Shown: piece after piece, positions 37,060 to 45,589 of the stretch
Position numbering within the stretch: position 1 is the first letter of the stretch
How the letters are laid out: each line of letters opens with the position of its first letter
Source: Flavobacterium sp. LHD-80
GTDB lineage: Bacteria; Bacteroidota; Bacteroidia; Flavobacteriales; Flavobacteriaceae
Length of the DNA: 64,000 bases
NCBI RefSeq assembly: GCF_030929605.1
Contig: NZ_JAVFVS010000008.1
Coordinates: 1 to 64,000 of the forward strand
Direction of reading: 5' to 3'
Translations under genes and position numbers: made by a program
The notes under the pieces: model-generated
Databases searched by the model: none
What the model saw: the letters and a program-made list of their open reading frames with translations, nothing else
What the model was told of the DNA's origin: nothing

Positions 37060-38018
37060 TATAAAAGTCTTTGTTTGTTTATTTCCAATAATTCTAATGC
37101 ACGAACTTTGAGTCTTTCGGGTTCCAAAATAGTGGCATAATCGCCAAACATTAAAAACCAGCGCGGAAAACCGCTTTCAATATCACGGCACATAAAGGTC
37201 ATTTCGATTTTTCCGTCAATTTCTTTTTCAGAAACATAACCATGATATTTTTTTTCCGATGCTAAATATCGCGCTATTTTCTTCTCAATTAAGATTCGGA
37301 CTTTTGTTGTTGGACACGTTTCTGTTTTGGTCAAATAAGTTTCTAAAGCATCGTGCTCAATGGTAAAATCAGATTCCGTTTTTCGAATACCTTGAATTCT
37401 ATCGGTTCTAAACTGACGATAATCTTGTCGTAAATGACAATATCCAAGAAAATACCAATTGTTATTATCATGAAAAACGCCTACAGGTTCAATATTTCGT
37501 TGTGTAGTTTCGTCGGTATCAAACGTTTTGTATTGAAGCAAAATTTGCTTTTTCTCGGCAATACCTTCAAAAAGAACCGCTAATGTATTTGGTGAATTGT
37601 CGTTGAACATTGGCTCAGCCGTTTGCATCACAACTCTCGATTCAATATTTGAAAGGTAATCTTTATCCGTATTTCTCAAAACCGATTTCAGTTTGAACAT
37701 AGCCGATGCGTAATGATTTCCAAGAGAAGGATCAGTAAATTTCTGCATTAATTTTTCGGCAGCAATAAAACTGTTTACTTCCTCGCGCGTGAACATTACT
37801 GGAGGCAATCTATAACCTTCCATCAAAGCATAACCAACTCCCGCTTCACTATAAATAGGAACCCCCGAAGCTTCTAATGTTCGAATGTCTCTGTAAATTG
37901 TTCTCAAACTGCAATCAAAACGATCTGCCAATTCTTGTGCTTTCACAATTTTCTTGGATTGCAATTGAATCAAGATGGCAACAATTCTATCAAATCGTTT
38001 TGGAGTTTCGTCGAGCAT
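37059..38018 (-). CDS. YafY/WYL-family transcription regulator
   Basis: 319 residues from ATG 38018. An N-terminal helix-turn-helix of the HTH_11 type (RFDRIVAILIQLQSKKIVKAQELADRFDCSLRTIYRDIRTLEASG) is followed by GYRLPPVMFTREE and a WYL domain (NNWYFLGYCHLRQDYRQFRTDRI), then a C-terminal WCX-like part. WYL domains bind small ligands, often nucleic-acid-derived or oligonucleotide signals. Genes of this class often neighbour DinB genes, and here the convergent neighbours are two DinB genes. Likely a local regulator; its own -7 box is at 38044. Confidence 0.9.
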   Translation of the reverse strand: MLDETPKRFDRIVAILIQLQSKKIVKAQELADRFDCSLRTIYRDIRTLEASGVPIYSEAGVGYALMEGYRLPPVMFTREEVNSFIAAEKLMQKFTDPSLGNHYASAMFKLKSVLRNTDKDYLSNIESRVVMQTAEPMFNDNSPNTLAVLFEGIAEKKQILLQYKTFDTDETTQRNIEPVGVFHDNNNWYFLGYCHLRQDYRQFRTDRIQGIRKTESDFTIEHDALETYLTKTETCPTTKVRILIEKKIARYLASEKKYHGYVSEKEIDGKIEMTFMCRDIESGFPRWFLMFGDYATILEPERLKVRALELLEINKQRLL

Positions 38019-38043
38019 TTTTTTCTTTTGAGGTTCAGAGGTT

Positions 38044-38051
38044 CAAAGATA
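38044..38051 (-). promoter_or_regulatory. Predicted -7 box of WYL regulator
   Basis: TATCTTTG on the minus strand, 25 bp before the regulator's ATG. It is embedded in GGTTCAAAG-type short repeats (38031-38060). Confidence 0.35.
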
Positions 38052-38171
38052 CAAAGGTTCCTAGTTTAAATAAATAAGAAGTTTGTTCCAAATTAGGACA
38101 GATTTTATTGGTTAAGAAATTATAATTTATTCCATTTTTGGGTTTTGCTGTTATTGATATACTTTGGGTAG

Positions 38172-38271
38172 GCGAACTGCTGTGCGTCTCTACAAATCTG
38201 TGTCGGTAAATTGAGCGTAATAGGAATGTATTTTCGCAATGTATATCTGTAGAGGCGCACAGCAGTGCGTC
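38172..38271. repeat. Inverted repeat of GCACTGCTGTGCG type
   Basis: Arms GCGAACTGCTGTGCGTCTCT (38172-38191, running to 38194) and AGAGGCGCACAGCAGTGCGT (38250-38269, running to 38271) are inverted copies with a few mismatches. The second arm also contains its own small hairpin CGCAC AGCA GTGCG. It lies between the WYL regulator and the 164-residue membrane protein gene; the remainder of the 370-bp spacer has no coding frame. Confidence 0.7.
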
Positions 38272-38336
38272 TACGTCCAGTAAGTCGACAAAGAAATTAA
38301 AATCTAATGTTTTTTAATTTTTTAAATAGGAAAAGG

Positions 38337-38344
38337 TATTTTTG
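38337..38344 (+). promoter_or_regulatory. Predicted -7 box
   Basis: TATTTTTG, 44 bp before the ATG of the 164-residue membrane protein gene. No clear -33 element. Confidence 0.35.
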
Positions 38345-38388
38345 AAAAGCAATAGGACTAACATTATTAAGTTTTAAAAAGTAATTAT

Positions 38389-38883
38389 ATGATTGAAAAC
38401 TACACTTTCAATGAATACGATAAGAGTTTTGAACCAAAAGAAACTACATGTGCATTTTGTGAAGAAGCACAAATAAAAAACATGAAAGACACTCACTTCG
38501 TTGCACTTTATGTCACTAACGATCGTACTAATCTTATTGTATACAGATCCGTAAAATACTCGATACTTTCAATTGGAATTCCAAGATGCGCATCTTGCAG
38601 AGAAATTCATGAAAAATCGGTGTCTAAATCCAGATTACTAACATGGATTATAGTTCCAATTTTAATGGGACTTTTGTTTTATTATATTTCGACCTTAGGC
38701 GTGTTCCTTTTCATAGCTGGATTTTTTGTCATTGTTGCAGCTGGATTTTATGGATCGCATAAACTCACTCAGTTTTTTGTCGCAAAAGAGAATATTTGGA
38801 ATTTACACGATGGTATTGAAAATGATCGATTTATTCAAAATTTAATTTTAGATGGTTGGTCTTTAAATCAGCCATCGGCATAA
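38389..38883 (+). CDS. Membrane protein with N-terminal CxxC pairs, unknown
   Basis: 164 residues from ATG 38389. Two Cys pairs in the N-terminal soluble part (TCAFCEEAQ, PRCASCREIH) look like a zinc-binding or redox unit. Two hydrophobic segments follow (about 85-105 LLTWIIVPILMGLLFYYIS, and 107-127 VFLFIAGFFVIVAAGFYGS). The C-terminal 40 residues are soluble. I do not recognise the family. Stand-alone gene with a hairpin after it. The membrane location is inferred from hydrophobicity. Confidence 0.7.
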   Translation: MIENYTFNEYDKSFEPKETTCAFCEEAQIKNMKDTHFVALYVTNDRTNLIVYRSVKYSILSIGIPRCASCREIHEKSVSKSRLLTWIIVPILMGLLFYYISTLGVFLFIAGFFVIVAAGFYGSHKLTQFFVAKENIWNLHDGIENDRFIQNLILDGWSLNQPSA

Positions 38884-38890
38884 AATAAAA

Positions 38891-38916
38891 AAGCTGTCCT
38901 AAATATAGAACAGCTT
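38891..38916 (-). terminator. Terminator hairpin between convergent genes
   Basis: Stem AAGCTGT / ACAGCTT. The T run is better on the minus strand (AGCTTTTTTATTTTA), so it best serves the outer-membrane protein gene that ends at 38939. Confidence 0.65.
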
Positions 38917-38938
38917 TATATGTAAATTCTCGAATGAA

Positions 38939-39556
38939 TTAAAATTTGTACAATAGCCCAAACTTAGGCTGATCAAAGATATTGTTGAACAAATTGATGT
39001 TTAATTCGAATGTATTTGAAGATGGACCATTTTCTGGAGAAACGCTGTTGTACGATAATAAGTTAGCTAGAACGAAAGTTACCGCGATATTTTTGGTTAC
39101 AAAATAATTCAACCCAACATTGATATTAGCTGTTAAACTATTACTGTCATCAGAGCCTGTTGGGTCTTCTACTTTGTTTCTCCCGTAACCCAATCCAGCT
39201 TCACCATACGCTTTAAAACGTTTTTTGTCTAATTCTAATACATAGTATCTTGCAAATCCGCCAATACCAAAGATATTGGTTTTAGTGTCAGTAGATTCAT
39301 ATTTGTCACTTGAAAAACTAATTTGTCCGCCAACGGCAAATTTGTCATTAAGGAAATATCCAAATTTGGGATTAAAAGCATAAAAATCGCGATCGCCGCC
39401 GGTAGCAATTTGCAAAGCACCTTCGATAAACATATCGCCGTGAGCAAAGGTGATGCCTTTTGCAGAATTCATTTCAGAATTAACCTGATCTTCTTGTTGC
39501 GCATTGGCAAAACTGAATGTAAATAAAGCCGAAATAATAAATAATTTGGTTTTCAT
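38939..39556 (-). CDS. Outer-membrane beta-barrel protein
   Basis: 205 residues from ATG 39556. Signal peptide MKTKLFIISALFTFSFANAQ. The mature part has alternating hydrophobic and polar strands with aromatic girdle residues (FYAFNPKFGYFLNDKFAVGGQISFS, GIGGFARYYV, LTANINVGLNYFVTKNIAVTFVLAN) and ends in KFGLLYKF, a C-terminal aromatic as is usual for outer-membrane barrels. It resembles small OmpW/OMP_b-brl proteins of Bacteroidota. No ligand can be inferred. Single gene. Confidence 0.83.
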   Translation of the reverse strand: MKTKLFIISALFTFSFANAQQEDQVNSEMNSAKGITFAHGDMFIEGALQIATGGDRDFYAFNPKFGYFLNDKFAVGGQISFSSDKYESTDTKTNIFGIGGFARYYVLELDKKRFKAYGEAGLGYGRNKVEDPTGSDDSNSLTANINVGLNYFVTKNIAVTFVLANLLSYNSVSPENGPSSNTFELNINLFNNIFDQPKFGLLYKF

Positions 39557-39743
39557 AATCTTACAGTTTAAAAGTTGTAGGATTAAAGTTATAATTTTTA
39601 TTATTAAATTAACTTTAAGTTCGATGAAATACGTTAAAAATCAGATATTTAGGCTATTTTTATTGCTTAAACAGGATTAATCCTACTTAAAAATACTATA
39701 ATTTTAACTATTTGATTATCAGTTAAAAATGAAAATAAACAAA

Positions 39744-39771
39744 AAACCCAACAACTTTCGTCATTGGGTTT
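39744..39771 (-). terminator. Terminator of lepA
   Basis: On the minus strand, AAACCCAA / TTGGGTTT stem followed by TTTTGTTTATTTT, about 47 bp downstream of the lepA stop. Confidence 0.75.
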
Positions 39772-39817
39772 AATCTATAATCTTGTTTCTTTATTCTTTC
39801 TTCTAAATAAAAAAAAT

Positions 39818-41614
39818 CTAGTCATTCAATTTCAATACAGCCATAAAAGCTTCTTGTGGAATCTCAACGTTTCCTACTTGACGCATACGTTTTTTACCTT
39901 TTTTCTGTTTTTCAAGAAGTTTACGTTTACGCGAAATATCTCCACCATAACATTTTGCGGTAACGTCTTTACGAAGTGCTTTAATCGTTTCACGAGCGAT
40001 AATTTTTGCACCAATTGCAGCTTGAATCGGAATATCGAATTGTTGTCTCGGAATCAATTCACGTAGTTTTTCGGTCATTTTTTTACCAATGTTGTACGCG
40101 TTATCTTCGTGAATCAATGCAGAAAGAGCATCAACTGTCTGAGCATTTAAAAGTACATCAAGTTTAACTAATTTTGAAGTTCTCATTCCAATTGGAGAAT
40201 AATCAAAAGAAGCATAACCTTTAGAAACGGTTTTTAAACGATCGTAAAAATCGAATACAATTTCCGCCAAAGGCATATCAAAATTCAATTCAACTCTTTC
40301 AGTAGTCAAATAAGTTTGATTGGTAATTACACCACGTTTTTCGATACACAAACTCATTACGTTTCCAACAAAGTCAGATTTAGTAATGATGGTAGCTTTG
40401 ATATATGGTTCTTCAACTCTGTCCAGTTTTGAAGGCTCTGGCAAATCTGAAGGATTGTTTACAATTAATGCCTTTTCTGGCTCTTTTTTAGTGTAAGCCA
40501 AATACGAAACGTTAGGAACTGTAGTAATTACAGTCATATCGAACTCACGCTCTAAACGTTCCTGGATAATTTCCATGTGAAGCATTCCTAAGAATCCGCA
40601 ACGGAAACCAAATCCTAATGCTGCAGAACTTTCGGGAGTAAAAACTAACGAAGCATCATTCAATTGCAGTTTCTCCATAGAAGAACGCAAATCTTCATAA
40701 TCTTCAGTATCTACAGGATAAATTCCGGCAAATACCATTGGTTTTACATCCTCAAAACCAGTAATCATATTGGTTGTTGGCACTTTTGCATCTGTAATTG
40801 TATCACCTACTTTTACTTCGCGTGCTTCTTTAATTCCTGAAATCAAATAACCAACATCTCCGGCAGAAACCACAGTTTTAGGAACTTGATTTAATTTTAA
40901 AGTTCCAATTTCATCAGCAAAATATTCATTGTCCGTAGCCATGAATTTAATTTTTTGCCCTTTTTTGATTTCACCATTTACAACTCTAAAGATTACTTCG
41001 ATTCCACGAAACGGATTATAAACCGAGTCAAAAATCAAAGCTTGTAATGGTTCTTCCGGATTTCCTTTTGGAGCTGGAATTTTTTCGATAATCGCAGCCA
41101 AAATATTTTCAACACCAAAACCTGTTTTTCCAGAAGCATGAATAATATCTTCTAATTTACATCCAAGTAAATCAATTATATCATCACTTACTTCTTCAGG
41201 ATTAGCACTTGGTAAATCGACTTTGTTCAAAACTGGAATAATTTCCAAGTCATTTTCTAAAGCCAAATATAAGTTCGAAATAGTTTGCGCCTGAATACTT
41301 TGCGCAGCATCAACAATCAAAAGCGCACCTTCGCAGGCAGCAATCGATCTAGAAACTTCGTATGAAAAGTCAACGTGACCAGGAGTATCAATCAAATTCA
41401 GGATATATTCTTCACCTTTATAAGTATATTCCATTTGTATGGCGTGACTTTTAATGGTAATTCCACGCTCGCGCTCCAGGTCCATGTTGTCAAGCAATTG
41501 TGCTTTTTCTTCACGAGCTGTAACGGTTTGTGTAGCGCCCAATAAACGGTCTGCCAGTGTACTTTTACCGTGGTCAATGTGTGCAATAATGCAAAAGTTA
41601 CGTATCTTCTTCAT
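39818..41614 (-). CDS. lepA: Elongation factor 4 (LepA), back-translocase GTPase
   Basis: 598 residues from ATG 41614. Ribosome-bound GTPase; LepA aids ribosome assembly and fidelity and can reverse translocation. G1 is [15 protein letters not shown]3 is [16 protein letters not shown]4 is NKVDLPSA. LepA-specific C-terminal sequences include [20 protein letters not shown], the domain around [22 protein letters not shown], and the tail [29 protein letters not shown]. Length is normal for the family. A -7 box lies about 90 bp upstream, implying a leader. Confidence 0.98.
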   Translation of the reverse strand: MKKIRNFCIIAHIDHGKSTLADRLLGATQTVTAREEKAQLLDNMDLERERGITIKSHAIQMEYTYKGEEYILNLIDTPGHVDFSYEVSRSIAACEGALLIVDAAQSIQAQTISNLYLALENDLEIIPVLNKVDLPSANPEEVSDDIIDLLGCKLEDIIHASGKTGFGVENILAAIIEKIPAPKGNPEEPLQALIFDSVYNPFRGIEVIFRVVNGEIKKGQKIKFMATDNEYFADEIGTLKLNQVPKTVVSAGDVGYLISGIKEAREVKVGDTITDAKVPTTNMITGFEDVKPMVFAGIYPVDTEDYEDLRSSMEKLQLNDASLVFTPESSAALGFGFRCGFLGMLHMEIIQERLEREFDMTVITTVPNVSYLAYTKKEPEKALIVNNPSDLPEPSKLDRVEEPYIKATIITKSDFVGNVMSLCIEKRGVITNQTYLTTERVELNFDMPLAEIVFDFYDRLKTVSKGYASFDYSPIGMRTSKLVKLDVLLNAQTVDALSALIHEDNAYNIGKKMTEKLRELIPRQQFDIPIQAAIGAKIIARETIKALRKDVTAKCYGGDISRKRKLLEKQKKGKKRMRQVGNVEIPQEAFMAVLKLND

Positions 41615-41704
41615 TTTAATATATCAGTTCTCTATTCGAGTTTAAATCTTTTTTTGGGTATAAATTGCACTGCAGCAATTGCTTTAGCACGTGTTATTAA
41701 GGCG

Positions 41705-41712
41705 CAAAGATA
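41705..41712 (-). promoter_or_regulatory. Predicted -7 box of lepA
   Basis: TATCTTTG on the minus strand, about 91 bp before the lepA ATG, with TTTC about 19 bp upstream at the -33 position. Confidence 0.4.
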
Positions 41713-41777
41713 GCGCAAAGTTTTGGATTCTGAAATGTAGTTGCCCGATACTTGTCTGCCGAAATTCAAAACATACT

Positions 41778-42494
41778 TTAAAATTCAAAATTGAATCCTT
41801 TTTCAGTTAGTTTTTTGTAAATATCAGGATCAAATTTATACAATTTTGCAGCCCTGTGCGAAACGTCTTGTTGCTTTTCATCAAGCGCAACAAGCAGTTT
41901 CATATGAAGAATTTTTCTGCGGAAATTCGATTTATCTAATTCAATTCCAAGAATTTCCTCATAAAGATGCATCAGTTGCAGTAAAGTAAATTTCTCAGGA
42001 AGAAGATTAAAACCAATAGGTGCTTGACGCACGCGGTTTCGCAACTGCATCAAACTGAAATCAAGAATTTCGTTATGATCAAAAATCAAATCCGGAATCT
42101 CGCTTATTTTGTACCATTTTGCTTCTATAACTTTTAGACTCGCTTTGATATTATAATCTTCACGGTTTACCAAGGTATAATAGCCAATAGTAACAACGCG
42201 CCTTTCGCTAACACGATTCGGATTTGTAAAAGCTTTTAATTGCTCTAAGTAAATGTTGTCGAGCGTGGTAAGTTCATACACAATTCGTTGCGCGGCTTCA
42301 TCTGCGCTTTCCTCTTTTTTAAGATAACCGCCCAATAAACCCCATTTTCCAATACTTTCTCCTTCGGCATGTTGCACTAATAAAACTTCCAGATTTGATT
42401 TGTTGAATCCGAAAATCGCACAGTCAATCGTAATGCCATCTACGGCTGTATCGCTATCTGGTTTTTCTGGTTTTCTTGGAGAAGGAAATGTCAT
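41778..42494 (-). CDS. NUDIX-fold transcription regulator (NrtR/AraR-like)
   Basis: 238 residues from ATG 42494. The N-terminal half is a NUDIX fold (CAIFGFNKSNLEVLLVQHAEGESIGKWGLLGGYLKKEESADEA). The NUDIX box is degenerate: after GGYLKKEESADEAAQR the expected REUxEE acids are partly lost (RIVYEL). The C-terminal half (about 150-238; LLPEKFTLLQLMHLYEEILG, FRRKILHM) is the winged-helix domain of NrtR-like regulators. In Bacteroides this family includes sugar regulators for arabinose and xylose use. It is divergent from the GH2 gene and likely controls the glycan cluster. A decayed copy of its 3' end lies immediately upstream. Confidence 0.88.
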   Translation of the reverse strand: MTFPSPRKPEKPDSDTAVDGITIDCAIFGFNKSNLEVLLVQHAEGESIGKWGLLGGYLKKEESADEAAQRIVYELTTLDNIYLEQLKAFTNPNRVSERRVVTIGYYTLVNREDYNIKASLKVIEAKWYKISEIPDLIFDHNEILDFSLMQLRNRVRQAPIGFNLLPEKFTLLQLMHLYEEILGIELDKSNFRRKILHMKLLVALDEKQQDVSHRAAKLYKFDPDIYKKLTEKGFNFEF

Positions 42495-42515
42495 TTTAGT
42501 CTTTATAAACGGTGT

Positions 42516-42587
42516 TTAAAATTCGAAATTAAATCCTTTTTAGTTTCATTTATGGTAAATCTTAGGTTCAAATTTATACAATTTAAA
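42516..42587 (-). pseudogene. Decayed 3' tail of a second NUDIX-type regulator
   Basis: Read on the minus strand, this stretch encodes KLYKFEPKIYHK*N*KGFNFEF followed by a stop. It is collinear over 22 codons with the C-terminus of the intact regulator (KLYKFDPDIYKKLTEKGFNFEF, stop): 16 identical residues, and the only gaps are two in-frame stops replacing residues. It ends 21 bp upstream of the intact gene's ATG on the same strand. This is best read as the remnant of a tandem copy whose upstream part is lost beyond recognition. Similarity may extend slightly further (GATGTC for Asp-Val near 42604). Confidence 0.8.
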
Positions 42588-42826
42588 AGAAAAACAGACA
42601 TCATATTTTGTCAAAATAGAAAATTAGCGCTATACTTGTAGTCTATTTAACCATAAGATGCTATTGTTTTAATTTTGAGGTTAAAAAAGTAAGCTTGTTG
42701 GATTATTCGAGACATTATTGCGTTTATAAGAAATAAAAGCCAGTTGGGAAAGATCATGTTTGAAAGTCCTTTCACTATAAGCAAAAGCTTTATTTACTTA
42801 AATATGTAAAACTAACCGGTAGGTGA
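42588..42826. other. Regulatory spacer between NUDIX regulator and GH2 gene
   Basis: About 240 bp with no intact coding frame. It should hold the regulator's own promoter and any operator for the glycan cluster, but no clear palindrome was seen by eye. Confidence 0.4.
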
Positions 42827-42860
42827 TTGATCCTGTCACAGAATGGTATGTTTATATTTG
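42827..42860 (+). promoter_or_regulatory. Predicted promoter of the glycan cluster
   Basis: TTG at 42827 and TATATTTG at 42853-42860 (TAnnTTTG), 23 bp apart. The -7 box lies 32 bp before the GH2 start at 42893. Confidence 0.45.
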
Positions 42861-42892
42861 TTTTTCAAAAATTTTCAAAAAATTATATCAAA

Positions 42893-45394
42893 ATGAAAAA
42901 TAAAAGAAAATATTTAAGCGGCAGTCTGGCATTTTTAATGCTGGCAGTAATTACATTATTTATTTCATGCAATAAAAACGAAGAGGCTTTCAGCAGCCGA
43001 AAAGTTTCTTTTAATTCAGATTGGAGTTTTCATCTTAATGACAGCATCGTTGATAAAGATACCATTGACGCTGCAACAAAATGGAGAACTTTAAATGTTC
43101 CTCATGATTGGAGCATCGAAGGGAAATTTGATGAAAAAAGCCCTGCCGGATATGGTGGAGGTTCTTTAAATGGCGGTTTAGGCTGGTATAAAAAAACATT
43201 CAAAGTTGCTGCAGAAGACAGTACTAAAATAACTTCTATTACTTTTGACGGCGTTTACAGAAACAGTGAAGTCTGGATAAACGGGCATTATCTAGGAAAA
43301 CGCCCAAATGGATATATTGGCTTTCAATATGATATGTCTCCATATTTAAATTACGGAGAAAAAACCAACGAAATAATTGTTAAGGTTGACAATTCGAAAC
43401 AACCCAATTCACGCTGGTATTCAGGTTCAGGAATTTTTAGAAATGTCTGGATCGAAACAACAGATAAATTGCATGTTGCACAGTGGGGAACTTATGTAAC
43501 AACTCCAAAAGTTACTGCTGAAAAGGCTTCTGTTGCTATTGAAACTACCATTCAAAATCAAAACAAAGAAGCAAAAAAAGCAACTGTAACAACCACTATT
43601 TTTTATGGTACCGGTAATGATCTTAGAAGAATAGAATCGGCTAGTCAAGAAATAGCCATTGGTGCCAATGCCAATCAAGCCATCAAACAAGATATTGAAG
43701 TTGGAAATCCTGTTTTATGGTCAGTTGATAAACCGGAATTGTATACGGCAGTTACTGAAATTTTAGTTGATAAAAAGGTTGTTGATGAATACAAAACCAA
43801 TTTCGGAATCCGAGATTTTAAATTTGATTTAGACAAAGGCTTTCTTTTAAACGGCAAACAAGTCAAAATTAAGGGAGTTTGTATGCACCACGATTTAGGG
43901 CCATTGGGTTCTGCAATCAATACAAGAGCAATAGCACGTCAATTAGAAATTCTAAAAGAAATGGGCGTAAACGGAATCAGAACTTCTCATAATCCGCCTG
44001 CTCCTGAGCTTTTAGATCTTTGCGACAAAATGGGTTTCATTGTTATGGATGAAGCTTTTGATATGTGGAAAACAAATAAAACAAAATACGATTACGCAAA
44101 CGACTGGGATAAATGGCATAAAAAAGATTTGATTGACCAATTGCTTCGCGATCGTAATCATGCGAGTGTTTTTATTTGGAGTATCGGAAATGAAATTCCA
44201 GATCAATGGAGTGAAACAGGCGTACAAATTGCAAAAGAATTGGCCGGCATTGTACGTGATTATGATAAAACCCGACCACTTACTGCAGCAATGAATCCGC
44301 CTGTAAATATGAACATGGATGAGGTAACACTTCAGTTTGAAAAAAAGAATGTTCAAGTTAATCCAATTGCGGCATCTGGAGTTTTAGATTTGATCGGATA
44401 TAATTATGCGCATCAAACCTATGAACATCACAAAGAATATTTCCCAAAAACACCTTTCATAGCAACAGAAACCACTTCGGGATTACAGACCCGCGGTTAT
44501 TATGATAATGTTTCTGATGTTGTAAAAAAATGGCCGGTAAGATGGGATCTTAAATTTACAGATGGAAATCCTGGAAACACAGTTTCGGCTTACGATCAGG
44601 TTCAGGCGCCTTGGGGTTCTACGCACGAAGCGACTTGGAAAGTAATTAAAAAACACGATTATCTTTCGGGAATGTACATTTGGACTGGTTTTGATTATAT
44701 CGGAGAACCAACTCCATACGAATGGCCATCGGTAAGTTCGTATTTCGGAATTGTGGATTTAGCTGGTTTTCCGAAAGATGTTTATTATATGTACCAAAGC
44801 GAATGGACAGACAAAACCGTACTTCACATTTTTCCGCATTGGAACTGGAAAGCCGGAAAAACTGTTGATGTTTGGGCGTATTATAATAAAGCAGATGAAG
44901 TTGAACTTTTCTTAAACGGAAAATCTGTCGGAATCAGAAGCAAAAAAGGAGATGATTTGCACGTAATGTGGAGAATTCCTTATCAAGCCGGAACACTAAA
45001 AGCAATTTCTCGCAAAAATGGAAAAACAGTTTTAGAAACAGAAATCAAAACAGCTGGAAATCCTGAAAATTTAAAATTGACCGCAGACAGAAGTACGATT
45101 AAAGCAGATGGAAATGATTTGTCATTTGTTACAGTTGATATTTTGGATGCAAACGGAACTTTGGCTCCAAATGCAAATAACGAAATCAACTTCTCTTTAA
45201 AAGGAAACGGAAAAATAGTAGGCGTTTGCAGCGGTGATCCGGTAAGCCACGAATCGTATAAAGGTTCAAAACATACTGCTTTGAACGGAAAATGTTTAGT
45301 GATTGTGCAATCGGACTTTAAATCGGGAAGAGTAGAATTAACCGCTAATGCCAAAGGATTAAAATCGGCAACAATTGTAATTACTGCCGAATAA
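42893..45394 (+). CDS. GH2 beta-galactosidase-like lipoprotein
   Basis: 833 residues from ATG 42893. The longer frame from 42827 was rejected because it would include the promoter, and the lipoprotein signal (LFISC) starts only here. Sugar-binding N-domain with DWSFHLNDS and NVPHDWSIEGKFDE, Ig-like domain, then TIM barrel with RTSHNPPAPELLDLCD, acid/base Glu434 (WSIGNE) and probable nucleophile Glu526 (FIATETTSG). The C-terminal part (HWNWKAGKTVDVWAYYN ... VELFLNGKSVG) is the DUF4982/GH2 C-domain type. Predicted to remove beta-linked galactose or a similar sugar from oligosaccharides in the periplasm or at the surface. First gene of the cluster. Confidence 0.9.
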   Translation: MKNKRKYLSGSLAFLMLAVITLFISCNKNEEAFSSRKVSFNSDWSFHLNDSIVDKDTIDAATKWRTLNVPHDWSIEGKFDEKSPAGYGGGSLNGGLGWYKKTFKVAAEDSTKITSITFDGVYRNSEVWINGHYLGKRPNGYIGFQYDMSPYLNYGEKTNEIIVKVDNSKQPNSRWYSGSGIFRNVWIETTDKLHVAQWGTYVTTPKVTAEKASVAIETTIQNQNKEAKKATVTTTIFYGTGNDLRRIESASQEIAIGANANQAIKQDIEVGNPVLWSVDKPELYTAVTEILVDKKVVDEYKTNFGIRDFKFDLDKGFLLNGKQVKIKGVCMHHDLGPLGSAINTRAIARQLEILKEMGVNGIRTSHNPPAPELLDLCDKMGFIVMDEAFDMWKTNKTKYDYANDWDKWHKKDLIDQLLRDRNHASVFIWSIGNEIPDQWSETGVQIAKELAGIVRDYDKTRPLTAAMNPPVNMNMDEVTLQFEKKNVQVNPIAASGVLDLIGYNYAHQTYEHHKEYFPKTPFIATETTSGLQTRGYYDNVSDVVKKWPVRWDLKFTDGNPGNTVSAYDQVQAPWGSTHEATWKVIKKHDYLSGMYIWTGFDYIGEPTPYEWPSVSSYFGIVDLAGFPKDVYYMYQSEWTDKTVLHIFPHWNWKAGKTVDVWAYYNKADEVELFLNGKSVGIRSKKGDDLHVMWRIPYQAGTLKAISRKNGKTVLETEIKTAGNPENLKLTADRSTIKADGNDLSFVTVDILDANGTLAPNANNEINFSLKGNGKIVGVCSGDPVSHESYKGSKHTALNGKCLVIVQSDFKSGRVELTANAKGLKSATIVITAE

Positions 45395-45530
45395 TAAGTT
45401 TACAGACTTTAATTACTTAGAAGAAGTAAAAGAAGAATTTGTAGTCTTGAAATGATGGTTCAATTATTTTAAATATATAGTTGTCTGTTTTAGAGAATAG
45501 CCAACAAAAAATAGTTTTTATTGAGTTTCT

Positions 45531-45563
45531 AAATCGGGCGAAAGCCTAATTTTCGTCCGATTT
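45531..45563 (+). terminator. Weak hairpin between GH2 and GH97 genes
   Basis: AAATCGGGCGAAA / TTTTCGTCCGATTT with one mismatch and a short T-rich end. It may attenuate rather than stop transcription into GH97. Confidence 0.45.
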
Positions 45564-45589
45564 ATTAAAAACGAATTAAGAAAAATATC

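Noticed and set aside
39764..40066. 100-codon plus-strand frame
   Set aside because: Antisense to the 3' end of lepA and its terminator; Phe/Leu-rich shadow.
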